A stretch of 64,000 nucleotides of DNA from Byssochlamys sp. IMV 00236 (taxonomy: Eukaryota; Ascomycota; Eurotiomycetes; Eurotiales; Thermoascaceae), in assembly GCA_001931875.2 (NCBI GenBank), contig MSJH02000817.1, positions 186,001-250,000 of the forward strand. Direction: 5' to 3'. Of the stretch, positions 12,401 through 22,214 are shown piece after piece. How positions within the stretch are numbered: the stretch's first letter is position 1; the number at the start of each line of letters is the position of its first letter. A model generated the notes under the pieces. The model did no database searches and was not told the origin of the DNA. It was given only the letters and a program-made list of their open reading frames with translations. The position numbers and the translations under genes are program-made.

Positions 12401-13820
12401 GGTTCAAGTAGGTGGTCTCACACCACTTTCTTTAGCAGTACAACATGGACGTATGGAGATGGTCCAACTCCTGCTTCAGAATAGTGCAAATACTGAGGCT
12501 AAAGTAGGTGGTCTCACACTACTTACTTTGGCAGTACAAAATGGACATATGGAGATGGTCCAACTCCTGCTTCGAAATGGTGCAAATATCGAGTCCATGG
12601 ATGGTCGTCAGAAGACCCCACTATCTTTAGCAGCCCAAGAAGGATATACAGAGATAGTCCAGCTACTGCTTCAGAATGGTGCATACATTGATACATGGGA
12701 TAGTCTTCAAGAAACACCACTTTCTTTAGCGGTACAACGTGGGCATGCAGACATAGTCCAAATACTGCTTCGAAATGGTGCAAATATTGAATTTGGAGAT
12801 CTGTGTCAAAATACACCACTTTCTTGGGCAGTACAACATGGACATACAGATATAGTCCAAATACTGCTTCGAAACGGTGCATATATTGAATGTGAAGATT
12901 ATTATCACAATACACCACTTTCTTTGGCAGCACGAAGAGGGCATACAGATATAGTCCAAATACTACTTCAAAACGGTGCAGATGTTGAAGCCAGGGACAG
13001 TCTTTCCCAGGAAAAACCACTTTCTTTCGCAGCACAAAATGGACATACAGAAATAGTCCAAGTACTGCTTCAAAACGGTGTAGATATTGAATCCTGCGGC
13101 AGTTTGAATACAAAGACACCACTTTCTTTCGCAGCGCAAAATGGACATACAGAAATAGTCAAAGTACTGCTTCAAAACGGTGCAGATATTGAATCCGGCG
13201 GCAGTTCAAATACAAAGACACCACTTTCTTTCGCAGCACAAAATGGACATATAGAAATAGTCCAAATACTGCTTCAAAATGGCGCAAATATTGAACCCAG
13301 GATTGGCACTTTTCAAGAAGCACCACTTTGTTTGGCAGCAGAATATGGACATACAGATGTAGTCCAAATACTACTCGAAAACGGTGCAGATACTGAATCC
13401 AGATACGGTCTTTCTCTGGAAATACCACTTTGTTCCGCAGCACGAAATGGACATATAGATATAGTCCGAATACTACTCCAAAACGGTGCACATATTGAAT
13501 CTAAGGGCGGTACTTATCAGGAGACACCACTTTCTCTCGCAGCACGAAAAGGACATGCAGATATAGTTCAAATACTACTCCAAAACAGTGCATATATTGA
13601 ATCCAAAGACACTCGCTCTTTGGCGACACCACTTTCTTCAGCGGCTGTAGAAGGATATGCAGAGATAGTCCAGATACTGCTTCAAAATGGTGCAGACATT
13701 GAGTGCAGGGATAGTTATGGATTGACACCGCTTTCTTTGGCAATATCGAAAGGACATACAGACGTAGTCCAGGTGTTATCGAAATATGGTGCAAGAATTG
13801 GATATATGAGTCCTAGTTAG
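9423..13820 (+). CDS. Fungal NOD-like receptor: PNP-NACHT-ankyrin repeat protein
   Basis: This is a 1,465-residue, apparently intronless STAND/NLR protein. Residues about 8-300 form a nucleoside phosphorylase-like domain: VGWISALPLEYAAAKAML at the start, the glycine loop GIGGGVP, and CFEMEAAGLMNQ followed by IRGICDYSDSHKNKKWQ at the base-binding end. The NACHT NTPase follows, with Walker A GKPATGKST at 389-397 and Walker B-like MCFVDALDECEE near 490. From about residue 975 there are roughly 14 ankyrin repeats of 33-34 residues with consensus PLSLAAxxGHTEIVQxLLQNGADIE. The ATG at 9423 gives the expected N-terminus; open sequence upstream lacks a methionine. Such proteins sense non-self and can trigger cell death in fungi (family knowledge). 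The ligand is unknown. The high repeat identity suggests active repeat turnover. Confidence 0.93.
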   Translation: MKRTRPRTEDFTVGWISALPLEYAAAKAMLDEEYEGDGHMVQYTLGRIHDHNVVMACLPAGQIGTNAAATTAAVMRSTFPALRFGLLVGIGGGVPSKDADIRLGDVVISQPQGRYGGVVQYDLGKTVAGGVHVPTGLMNAPSRELLTAVSILRSKQTAGRSNLSQYLSKLCQLTEFSRYNNGPDILFDPLYDHVGETCDECDQAMIIPRAPRNSDEPRIHFGTIASGNQVIKDGTTRERLSAEFGGVLCFEMEAAGLMNQIDCLVIRGICDYSDSHKNKKWQPFAAAAAAACAKEILSSVPSGSRGSDLNKPQNELPVTDMAHSNQSKSVEERSTYMDSLRFEQMQSRQETIKNAHVRTCRWLLDRSEYKDWLDFDKFDDHKGFLWIKGKPATGKSTIMKFVYTQAVKKMRDKILISFFFNARGEEMEKSVLGMYRSLLWQLLHKLPDLQVVFDALNLMQPITIESHKWGLENTQSLLEDAIERLGQRSLMCFVDALDECEEDQVRDMISFFEQLGEVALQSGCQLNVCFSSRHYPHISMSAGIELVLEDQDDHERDIQSYIQSQLRVGRGKKAKEIQDDVLERASGIFLWVVLVVQMLNKLIDHGQMHKVPQELLKIPNGLHELLEDILMRGERNMSEMVLCLQWILYAKRPLSCEELYFAILSGIEPELESFTRSNPEITKALMKRFILDSSKGLAEETKSKKPTIQFIHESVRDILLKENILDKIGIHSSSNFPALSHDSLKKCCLSYMRLGVSFDLMEPLPKASSDEARDLRQRTIERLPFLQYAVQHVLHHSNASEKYGVSQDAFLEAFPLDVWITLNNLFEIYEVRRYTPHASQLYIFADKDLSSLIHVVLRHVPVIHVEGERYRWPLLAAIVHKNEDAVKAILEPDPSLNTKTAISIDNIPFPPSTEYQDAINHMLNLGEDVSRRGFSIQSYAIQHRNWAILKVLFASRAYANSRIELGNAMIFFEAEHVNAEMVQILLQNGADTEVQVGGLTPLSLAVQHGRMEMVQLLLQNSANTEAKVGGLTLLTLAVQNGHMEMVQLLLRNGANIESMDGRQKTPLSLAAQEGYTEIVQLLLQNGAYIDTWDSLQETPLSLAVQRGHADIVQILLRNGANIEFGDLCQNTPLSWAVQHGHTDIVQILLRNGAYIECEDYYHNTPLSLAARRGHTDIVQILLQNGADVEARDSLSQEKPLSFAAQNGHTEIVQVLLQNGVDIESCGSLNTKTPLSFAAQNGHTEIVKVLLQNGADIESGGSSNTKTPLSFAAQNGHIEIVQILLQNGANIEPRIGTFQEAPLCLAAEYGHTDVVQILLENGADTESRYGLSLEIPLCSAARNGHIDIVRILLQNGAHIESKGGTYQETPLSLAARKGHADIVQILLQNSAYIESKDTRSLATPLSSAAVEGYAEIVQILLQNGADIECRDSYGLTPLSLAISKGHTDVVQVLSKYGARIGYMSPS
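12360..13800 (+). repeat. Tandem ankyrin-coding repeats, 99-102 bp unit
   Basis: About 14 in-frame units of 99-102 bp sit inside the NLR gene. The two units starting at about 13017 and 13119 are each 102 bp and differ at only about six positions; the next unit begins like them. Near-identity between neighbours is what recent duplication or gene conversion produces. Variation is concentrated at the short linker between repeats (the residues after NGADIE), which is the recognition face in ankyrin proteins. Confidence 0.85.
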
Positions 13821-14935
13821 CGGTAACCAGTGTCAATAGCAGAGGGATGTTCATGTTATTGAAACAAGCTCTCAATCCGTGCAGCAACTTAGTCCGACGA
13901 GTCTCAGGTCAACACTTAGCAGATACTATTTCATCTGAAGGGGAAAAGGAGCGAAGATATGGGTCTACTAAGTAACGTAAACCCGGCCTCGCTGAAATCC
14001 AGGACATAAAATCAGAATGTTAGGCTAGAAGGTTCTAAGCTGATTATTGGGTCGGTCCACCCCTAAGTTAAACGCTTAAGTGGCCCAGATTTTGTCGGTT
14101 ACTTGAACTGTTTATTTTCTTGACCAATTTCTGCTCATTCACTTTCTCAACTGAGATCAGGGTCATTACGACTTTTGGGGGCGGGGTCTGCTCCGTACCT
14201 ATCTCCTGATTGCACGAAGAAACTAGCTCATATAGGCCCTATTCTATATCAAAGAATTTGATACAAATGGCCATATAACAAGTCACCTGGTGCGCGTTCT
14301 TTGCGTGTCACAATGACATGAATTGCTTCGATCAAGAAGAGAAACAAAGGCTTTGCTTGAATAGCCTCAATATGGAAGGTCCTCGTAATGGAAATAAGAT
14401 GATAAACTTAGTTAGACGAATATTCTCAGACTCAAAGTGTATCTACAGTCTATTCATTTCTACGAGCGGTCCATAGGAGACAACTGATGTTAAGCCTCGG
14501 GAGATTTCCCGTTTGCATTGAGTGACACGATATATATCACTTCGAGCATAGTGTCGTGGAGTAGGACGGGGCTGTCATTCTATATTCTAGTCTACTAGAT
14601 CCACGCGTCTTGTTTCTTGGGCAAGGTTAGAATTTGAAGCTAGAAATGGAGATGGGGTTGTGTGCTGAGTACTTCAAATGCTATGTAGAAGCTTTTCGTT
14701 TGGAGTGAATTCGTGTAGATCTATGGGAGAGATGGCTATCCGGATTCAGTTTCTTCAGACAAAAGCCATTTTATAATGTATCGGTAAAATGACTCGTATG
14801 AGAATGCTCAGTTTCGTTGAGTACTGTCAGCACGTAGCTTTATGGAACATTGGGAAAGCATATACTGTTATTTCTTTGTCACAACATAATAATTGTGCAA
14901 ATATGCTTAACCCAACTTCGCTCAAAGAAAACGCC
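13821..14935. other. Intergenic spacer, no gene seen
   Basis: This 1.1 kb lies between the convergent 3' ends of the NLR gene (+) and the phospholipase-like gene (-). All frames are broken and no RNA gene or repeat was recognised. It should contain the two transcription termination zones. Confidence 0.55.
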
Positions 14936-17900
14936 TCAACGAGGTCGCCTTTCGACTTCCCATCCCCTGGTATGCTCCCGATCTGTATCATCCAAACTCA
15001 TTCCCCATGATCCTCGGACTTCTTTAGACCCTGGCAGAGGGATGAACACGTTGGAATCAATCCAATGACCGTCATTATTCCAAGGTAGAAACCCTTGACC
15101 CCAATCGCCCGAGCAACCCAGCCCAGCCCCAATGGAGGTTTGTCCTAAGAACGGTTGCTGGCCTTCCAACTCATAGTCCCATCCATTAGGGGACGAAGCC
15201 GCAAACATTCGCACGCCAAGTACACCATACCAACTGAAGACCTCTAGGATAGCTGGGACGGTTGACGTTTTGCCCTTGCGCGTAATCTCACGTCGCGTAG
15301 GAATGAATTTGATATGGAAATAGTGTCCGTTCTTGCTGTCTGCCAACTTGTCATATACCCCGTTGGACTGGTATTGTTTCCAGATGATGGACTTGGGACC
15401 GGGGGCATTAGTCGCTGTGCGGACATGAGTATGAAAGTAAAGATACTTCCGGCCGTCCCTGCGCTCATGAAGTGCGATCCGTAGGACATCCAGTCCCTTG
15501 CCTGTGCAAGATGGAACGAGAGCTGTAAGGTATGGACGAATCAATTTGTCGTCGCAATAGTCACCCTCGTCGAAGACATTGCGGCCCGCTAGTGTGAATG
15601 CGCTCGATGTGGAAGTCTCTAAGGGGCGGCTGTATAGCTGCATCTCTGGGTTGTTGTAGTCGCCGCTGATGACTACAACCTGGTCATTGCCCTGGCCGAG
15701 CACGTCACCAACCTGAGACGATGATTAGCAGGGGGTTTTGTCAACTGGGATTGACAGATCTTACCAGGACACTTGAGTCACCTTCCTCCTCGCTGTTCAG
15801 TCTGCATTCGAGCTGGGTATGTGTGTCAACGACTGTTGTCTGCTTGGGATCCGCTGCACCTTCGAAATGATACTGGTAGAGATCCAGCCTGGACTTGCCG
15901 TCCGCGAAATTCGCGCTAACAAGCAGAAGATCCTTTTGGTGCCGGCCTACTCTGATAGCCTTTGCAAAACCAAAAGATGGAGACTTCAATGAACGGATGG
16001 TACTGAAGGGTGCCTCAAGCCACTCGGCGCGACGGTCGTTACAAAGCGCAATCTGCACCTTTTTATCTGGCAGCACCGAGACTGAAATGATTTGCGGGGC
16101 GTCTTCACCATCAGACATGTCTTCGGAATGTTCTCCATCCTCATAGAGGAATTGATCGAATAGGAACCGCGTCAAGTTGACTGATGTAATGGGAAGGTTG
16201 CTGGAAAGCGTCTGCGGTATCGACCTTTGGGAGGTGTTGACCGCCCACGGCCTCAAGAGGTTCAATTTTTGCCGTTCGCCCATCTCTTTACTCCAGCTGT
16301 GAAAACTGGTGTTATTAAAGGCAATACGGGCGTGTTTCTTGTCTTCGTCAGGCACCCAATAGAAGCCATACAGGGTGGTGGTCGATAGGTTGCTGCTGTT
16401 CTGTAGAGCCCAGTGAATAGGAAGCGCCGTGTCAGGTAACTCTCCGATATCAACGGCATCAATTGCACGACTTCGGATAGTGAACGTTTCCTGAACTTTG
16501 GAGCTGATCTCAACCAACGCCGGATTCCAAAAGTTCACGCAGGTCAGCTTGCCCTGTTCGGGAGCTGCCACATCCCTGACCAAATCCTGGACCTGCACGA
16601 AGCTACCCGAGAGCAGTCCATCCATGACAGACTGTTGTGCAAACTGGTCATCACCACGGAATGGAGCACGCCGCACTCGCTCACAGTCATCATTTGCTTC
16701 GGGAATAATGATTCCTTTTGTTTTCGGAGCAGGGCTAGAAGCCACGCGCGCGAAGTTGGAATGATCGTTAACATCCTTGCGCAAGGTGAAGTCACGGTCC
16801 AGGACCCGGTCCTTATCATTTGGGGTTCCAGCGACCCATAGAGGTGCTGGGTTGTGCACATCGCAATTACCCCATTCCTCGGTCCAGTTGCTTGATTTCA
16901 GCGCCGTCATGGGCAGAGGCATCAATCTCCTCGCCGCAAAAGACGAGGAATACTCTTTCCAACTGTCCTCGTCCTCTGAGGCATCACTTGGAATTGGATT
17001 CCAGCCTTGCAGGAAGCCTTCATTGTAGACTTCGTCTACCGACCGCTGAAGGCAGTGAGCACTACCATCTAGGTTAGTGGTTTATCGAAAGTAACAGGAA
17101 AAGGGAGGACCTATGTGGGAGACGAACGCTCTTGCACGGTTCACCGCATTTTTAGGCTCGAAGAATTGTTTATCTCCATAGGCAATCCACTGGTCACCCT
17201 TCTCATTCCGCACTAGCAGGCCTGTCGCACAGTCGTCGTCATGCATCTGAATAATGTCAGAAATGTCAGTGATGAGACAAGAGAGTTGGCTCTAAAAACC
17301 ATCTTCGACTTACGTAGCGTCCTTGATAATCCCAGATGGGAACTTCGTGTTTCCCCGTAGCCTGCGGCAGACCTGCACCCGCCATCTCTTTATGATCCTG
17401 CGTGTGCAGGTATCGACGCGCAGGCCGCAGGTGACCGGCAGAAAACAAATCTGTCAGATAATGGGCAGCAAAGGCTTCATGCACATAAGCTTCTTTCAGC
17501 TTTTGGCATTTCCTGGTCATGTCTTGTTCGGAGGATGCCTCTGCTGCAAGTCGTATGGCAGACGCATGGCCAATGCAATACGCCTTGACGGCGTCCTCGC
17601 CCTATTTGTATTGTTAGATCTTATGGCATTTATCTGCGGGCATGGAGGAGGGACGAACAAAATGATCCACGTTTGTGAATGCTAACCAAGCGTACATGCT
17701 GAGCATCAAGTTATAACTAGGATGTTTAATAAGCTCCCAGTTATTCTTCAATGCATCAAAGTATTCTTTATCGCCGGGGAGCTTGCAATTATCAGGCTCG
17801 AAATGGTCTTCGATTCCTCCTTCGTGACTAGAACGTGTTAGTCTTTGGCAAAGCTGCAATGGGCACATGAATGTGAAGATCAGGACGTACTATGTCTTTG

Positions 17901-18489
17901 AAACACTTTTGCCTAGCTCTCTAGCATGAGAAACGGTGCGCTGCTCGTGATCTAGAAGCTTTGTGATGTGGGCCAAGTAGCCATCACGGTCTTGGATCAA
18001 GCTGTTCACGGCATTCTCAAACCGTTTGAGCGGCGGAGTGTTTGAATTTCGCAGTGCACCACAAATAGGGGCATAGTCCAGCTCAATGTCGGGTCCCTTG
18101 GTTGGTTCACGATTGGTATAGAAGTCACCAGCCAAGGCAATGATCCGTCCGAAGGTTAGTGGGATCCTTTCCTTTTCTCTAGTTTCCACAAAGACTAAGG
18201 GCTCCGTTGGTGCTGTGAGAATGTCGTTTGTCTGGCGTATTTTCAAGTCTTCTGCTGTTGCTTGGTGCTCGTAGGCTGCCAGATATTATTAGCCGTGGTC
18301 GAGCAGGACCGTAATGAACCAAGACATACCCTCCATATTACTCCAATTTGCCTTCCAACGTGGACGCTCCGCAATCTCTGCATCGCTTACAGGGATCACG
18401 CAAGTCGCTGGCTCGAGGTCAATCGCCTGAGGAGGCTCGAGGTAGCGCAAAGAAGCGGCCGCCTCAGCGATCTCGTTATCCGTACACAT
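14936..18489 (-). CDS. Zinc-phospholipase C/P1-nuclease-like domain fused to FG-GAP-like beta-propeller
   Basis: This is a 1,072-residue protein in seven exons: 18330-18489, 17891-18275, 17659-17827, 17314-17601, 17111-17246, 15765-17068 and 14936-15712. Every junction keeps frame. The N-terminal part resembles bacterial phospholipase C/P1-type zinc enzymes: LTFGRIIALAGDFY near residue 95, NVDHFGEDAVKAY at 233-245, and HEAFAAHYLTDLFSAGH starting at 279, whose His and Asp are candidate metal ligands. The C-terminal 550 residues are beta-rich with FG-GAP/VCBS-like blades (GDVLGQGNDQVVVISGDY). No signal peptide is visible. It is divergent to the actinoporin-like gene. Membrane-lipid hydrolysis is an inference; a nuclease or inactive homologue is possible. 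An open stretch at 18501-18716 might add an N-terminal exon, but no convincing splice joins it. Confidence 0.75.
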
Positions 18490-19288
18490 ATTGTGTGGTC
18501 TTAATGAGGTGAAATCTCGCGACTAACCCTCTGCATTATCACGCATAGGATACTTTTATATGATTTCCGTGTAGCTTTCTGCGTGTCCATTTGGTCGGCT
18601 GGATTGACCTCAATTCGCTCCACCCACAGCTGGAGGCAACGGCCGATATGGAAAACATCTTGTGATACGAGAGGGCTCGAATCGAGACCATCAATGACCT
18701 TTTCTTTGACGGACAACTAGCTGAAGTGAGACTCCAGAGAACGGTTAGTTTAGCAGACGAGATTGATTCAGGAGAAGTTCATGTTCGGAGATGAGCGACG
18801 GGGCCCCGCAGATAATGTATCTGGCAGCTGAAAAAACAAGCCACACTCTAAGCGGGCCGTTCCTAGAGTCCATCCAGACTTTTGGTATTCGCTTTAGCTA
18901 CATTATTAGTGTCTTGTTCCTGCTGGAAACTTGGAAAACGCCACAATCTTCAACGAGATCCAGACCGCACGTGGCTTTGAATCTGTTAAGCGGGGTAAAC
19001 AATGGCTTGCAGATTTCACGCTTTCTCGGCGCCAGAGTCATATCTAGTTAGCTATCTCCAGCTGTTATCTCGGTGGCAAAGTCGTCGCTAACTATCTCCC
19101 AGTTTGATTTCAAAGGAAGATATAGTTAGTCAGAAAGGACATATTGTATGATATAAAATCAGCGTCCATGTTTGTGGATCTAGCAACAAAAAAACAGACA
19201 GAAACAGCCAGGAAATCATCCATTCTATCTACCTATCTATCATTCGTTCTATCATTTAGATATCCTCATCTCGAAGAAAACTGCCATA
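18490..19288. promoter_or_regulatory. Divergent promoter of the phospholipase-like and actinoporin-like genes
   Basis: The two genes start on opposite strands about 800 bp apart, so this spacer likely holds both promoters. An ATATAAAATC element at 19151-19160 sits about 130 bp before the plus-strand start, followed by a CT-rich leader (CTATCTACCTATCTATC). The minus-strand open stretch at 18501-18716 is of uncertain status. Confidence 0.45.
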
Positions 19289-19968
19289 ATGGGTGAATTC
19301 ACTTTGCAAGTTCCCATTGACAGCCCAAAGCTCGTCCAAAAGGGCTGCGATGCTGTAAGATCCCTTTTGTTCTCACTTGCACCACTATCTGAAAACCCTC
19401 GCTGACATCTGACCTGTTCTCCAGATGAAGGATGCTCCCACCATCCCCGCAGACCTCAAGAGCTATTTCCGGCCCATCTGGTTTGTGCTCAAGAACAAAT
19501 CCCAATTTTCTATCAACCCAGACGGCACAGACTTCTACTCGGGGTGCTTGTACGGTCAGTCTAGCAACACGGGTGCCTACGGTGTCACTGGATTTGGTGC
19601 CCGAAACTCGTGGGCGGGCACGACTGGAGCAGCGCGTTTCAAGATCAAGCTGGACCAACAGAACGATGTCACTTTCGTTATTGTAAGCTCTTTCTATCTC
19701 TGGTTCTGAGAAATTAGCTGATTGTTATGTGCAGGGTTTCTCCAATCCGTACATTGGCTACTACGGAGCTCATATTGAGGAGTCTTCGGACATGAAGAAA
19801 GATGGATATAACAAGATTCAGGAAAACGGCAACAATATTGAATCTGTCCATGTATACAAGGGAACTTCCAGTAGCGGTATCCCTTTGAAGTTCAAATTGC
19901 GCCTGTCTATTGTGTCAGGCCAAACCATGACCATTACCGTGGTCCAGGAGGTGTGGGAAGAGGAATGA
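19289..19968 (+). CDS. Actinoporin/fungal fruit-body-lectin-like small protein
   Basis: This is a 185-residue protein in three exons: 19289-19354, 19425-19682 and 19735-19968. The middle reads as a beta-sandwich: FVLKNKSQFSIN, YGVTGFGARNSWAGTTGAAR, DVTFVIGFSNPYIGYYGAHI. The order GTTG...F, then a strand, then FSNPY...YYG resembles the membrane-binding region of actinoporins and the related fungal fruit-body lectins, whose folds are alike. There is no signal peptide, as is usual for the fungal lectins. The C-terminus is rich in alternating beta residues (LKFKLRLSIVSGQTMTITVV). If the assignment holds, the protein binds membrane lipids or glycans, and pore formation is possible. Similarity was judged by eye and is weak, so another beta-sandwich family cannot be excluded. 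Confidence 0.6.
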
Positions 19969-20377
19969 GCGTTGCAATAGTCTTTGTGTGGATTTGTTGG
20001 CTTCTTCCTGTTACCAATTGCCGTTCTCCATAGTTGTGATAGTTAAAACCTTCGAACACGCTTTTTTGATTCTGGTTAGCCAATTTTCCGAACCGACTAT
20101 GTTAGTCCACTAATTAAATGACATTAGAGGATTCAATGGCCTACTGATAATTGAGTATGCTCGTACTGTAACTTTAGTCTATCTTTCGTAACTGTTATTT
20201 CCGAGCGTAAGGGTGCTTACAAGGGTTTCAAATCACGATTCAGGATTTCGTGTGACTCGTTGCTAATGGATATATATATATATATTTAACTTCAACTAAG
20301 TGGGAAGAGAGGCATAATTTACTATTTGAAACGATAATGGAAATGAATTATAGGTCAAAAGCTAAGTTCGGACTCGA
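19969..20377. other. Short convergent spacer with (TA)n tract
   Basis: This spacer lies between the convergent 3' ends of the actinoporin-like gene and the beta-rich protein gene. It carries a short TA microsatellite at about 20271-20286 and no coding signal. Confidence 0.6.
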
Positions 20378-21726
20378 TCATCCAATGTAAGTCTGTGGAA
20401 GGAAAATTGCAGTGTAAAGGTCCTTCTCAGAAGGCACAAACCCCAGCTCCATATCGGGCTTGGACCACTGCGATCCAGACTTAGGGAGCTCTCCATCCTC
20501 ACCAAAAGAGGCAACGACACACCGAGGTCGGCCGCCACCAACAGTGTACGTCAACCAAACTGTCTTGCTGCCTTCGTGTACCCGCGCAGTGATAGGACCG
20601 GGCTGGATATTGCCAGATGCAATATCGTAGGAGTCAATGTCCTGCAAGCCTTGGACATCGGCCTTGTTCTTATCCAGAGAGCCGTCCTGGCGAAGAGGAA
20701 TGTAGAATGATTTCACTTTGCATTCCGTGGAATCGGCAGAGTCCTTGGTGATGTAGAAGATGTACAATCTCCATTTCTGTGGGTTGCTGCCCTGATCGAA
20801 AAGAAAACAGGAAGAAAAATTGCCGTCACGGACCCCGAGGCTTGCCGAGTTGGGAATCTCGACGCTTTGCCAGAAAACGGAATTATCCGGTGATAGCTCC
20901 ATGAAGAACGTGTCCTTCACGGAATCGATGAACAAAGTTCCATTACCCGCCTGGCAGGCATGGTGGACGTATTTGAAGTTTCCTTTGATAGAGGATTGGG
21001 ACAGAAGTTGCGAGCTGATTGCCTTGGTAGATCGAGTCGCTTTCAAAGGTAAGGTGGTCCATTTCGCATTCTGCGTTGATGGACGAATGGATAAGGAAAC
21101 ACCCGACGGCGCTTCTTGTCTATCCACAGTAGTCCGCGATACATATGTTTGGTTCTGGTAGTAGATAACACTGCTGCTGCCGAGGTTCTTGGGATAGGCT
21201 TCGAAGCCCGTCTCTGTGGCCCCAAGTGCGAAATAGGATGATAGGCGATGGAGCGCTAATGTGGATGTACTTGAAATATTGCCGACTTTCTTCCACACAG
21301 AGATAAGAAGCTCCTTGTGAAAGAAATCAAACGCGAGATTTGGACAGCGATAGATGCTAGGAGTCAAGGCAGGGTGTGACGCTTGGTATTGCAGCTGCAG
21401 CGGACCCGTGATATTCGGGGAACAGCTGTAAAACTCCAACTGCACGTCCGAATTGTGGCGGACCAGAACAAAAGACAGGTCCATAGCTATCGAATCTAGT
21501 GGTCTGGGTCTTCTGTCTGGCCTCCTGGGAGTGGAAGCATTTTTATGGCCAAATATCCAGCTCCAGCAACTTCATAGTTCCTCAAAATTGTTAAGCTTGG
21601 GTCTCGGCTCGGGGCGAACTCACTAGTTCGCACAGCCTGGATGTTAGTGTGGGGACACGCAGGTTCCAGAGTCTCGGAAACTGGGGTTTTAGCAAGTGCG
21701 TCAAGTAAAGTATCTTGGGATGGCAC
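20378..21726 (-). CDS. Unrecognised beta-rich protein of the toxin-like island
   Basis: This is a 406-residue protein in two exons, 21624-21726 and 20378-21495. The GTGAGT donor and CACTAG acceptor rejoin AVRT with NSIAMDLSF in frame. The short first exon (MPSQDTLLDALAKTPVSE) is charged and has no signal peptide. The main part has repeated short hydrophobic strands alternating with polar turns (LSFVLVRHNSDVQLEFYSC, KTVWLTYTVGGGRPRCVVAS), suggesting an all-beta fold such as a propeller or lectin. No family motif was recognised. It is divergent to the RHS gene across about 490 bp, so co-regulation with it is plausible. The function is unknown. Confidence 0.7.
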
Positions 21727-22214
21727 TAAGAAGTTGAGCTAATAACAGTGGCTGATACTAATCAGGATATACATGCGTCGCAACGGTTCTTTTTTTTACT
21801 ACTTCAGAACTAGTACAGTGGTGCTAAACTAGTGATATATCGGACTCTACTCTCGTTATCCCGTATCTCAGCTCTCAACTGCCAAAGTAAAAAGCCTCCC
21901 TCGGCCGCTCCGGGGTGCTTCGGCTAGAATACCTCTCTTTGAAGCTCTTCAGCCCAGGAACGGTGATACGGATATCACTAGCAAGGGAAAATGACAATGC
22001 TAAGACACCTCCCTCAGCTGAGCACTCGTTTCATCTCAGCTTCTAGATTCGAAAGATTCTCGCCTCATGAGAAAGATTTGGCGTCAACAGCCGAAGGACT
22101 GTGGCAGGAATTCGAGTGAAGGTGGAAATAAATATGAGCGCTATATAATAGATTCTATGTTGTACAGACCAGCATAGACCAAGCAAGCCCACAATTCTCT
22201 CTGTCGTTTTATCT
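21727..22214. promoter_or_regulatory. Divergent promoter of the beta-rich and RHS genes
   Basis: A 488-bp spacer separates two start codons on opposite strands. A TATA-like run CTATATAATA lies at 22141-22150, 65-74 bp before the RHS start codon. Confidence 0.5.

Noticed and set aside
12523..13794. Long minus-strand open frames opposite the ankyrin repeats
   Set aside because: They are periodic shadows of the plus-strand repeat units and have no independent coding features.
18501..18716. Extra N-terminal exon of the phospholipase-like gene
   Set aside because: The only frame-keeping splice would remove 28 nt, too short for a fungal intron.
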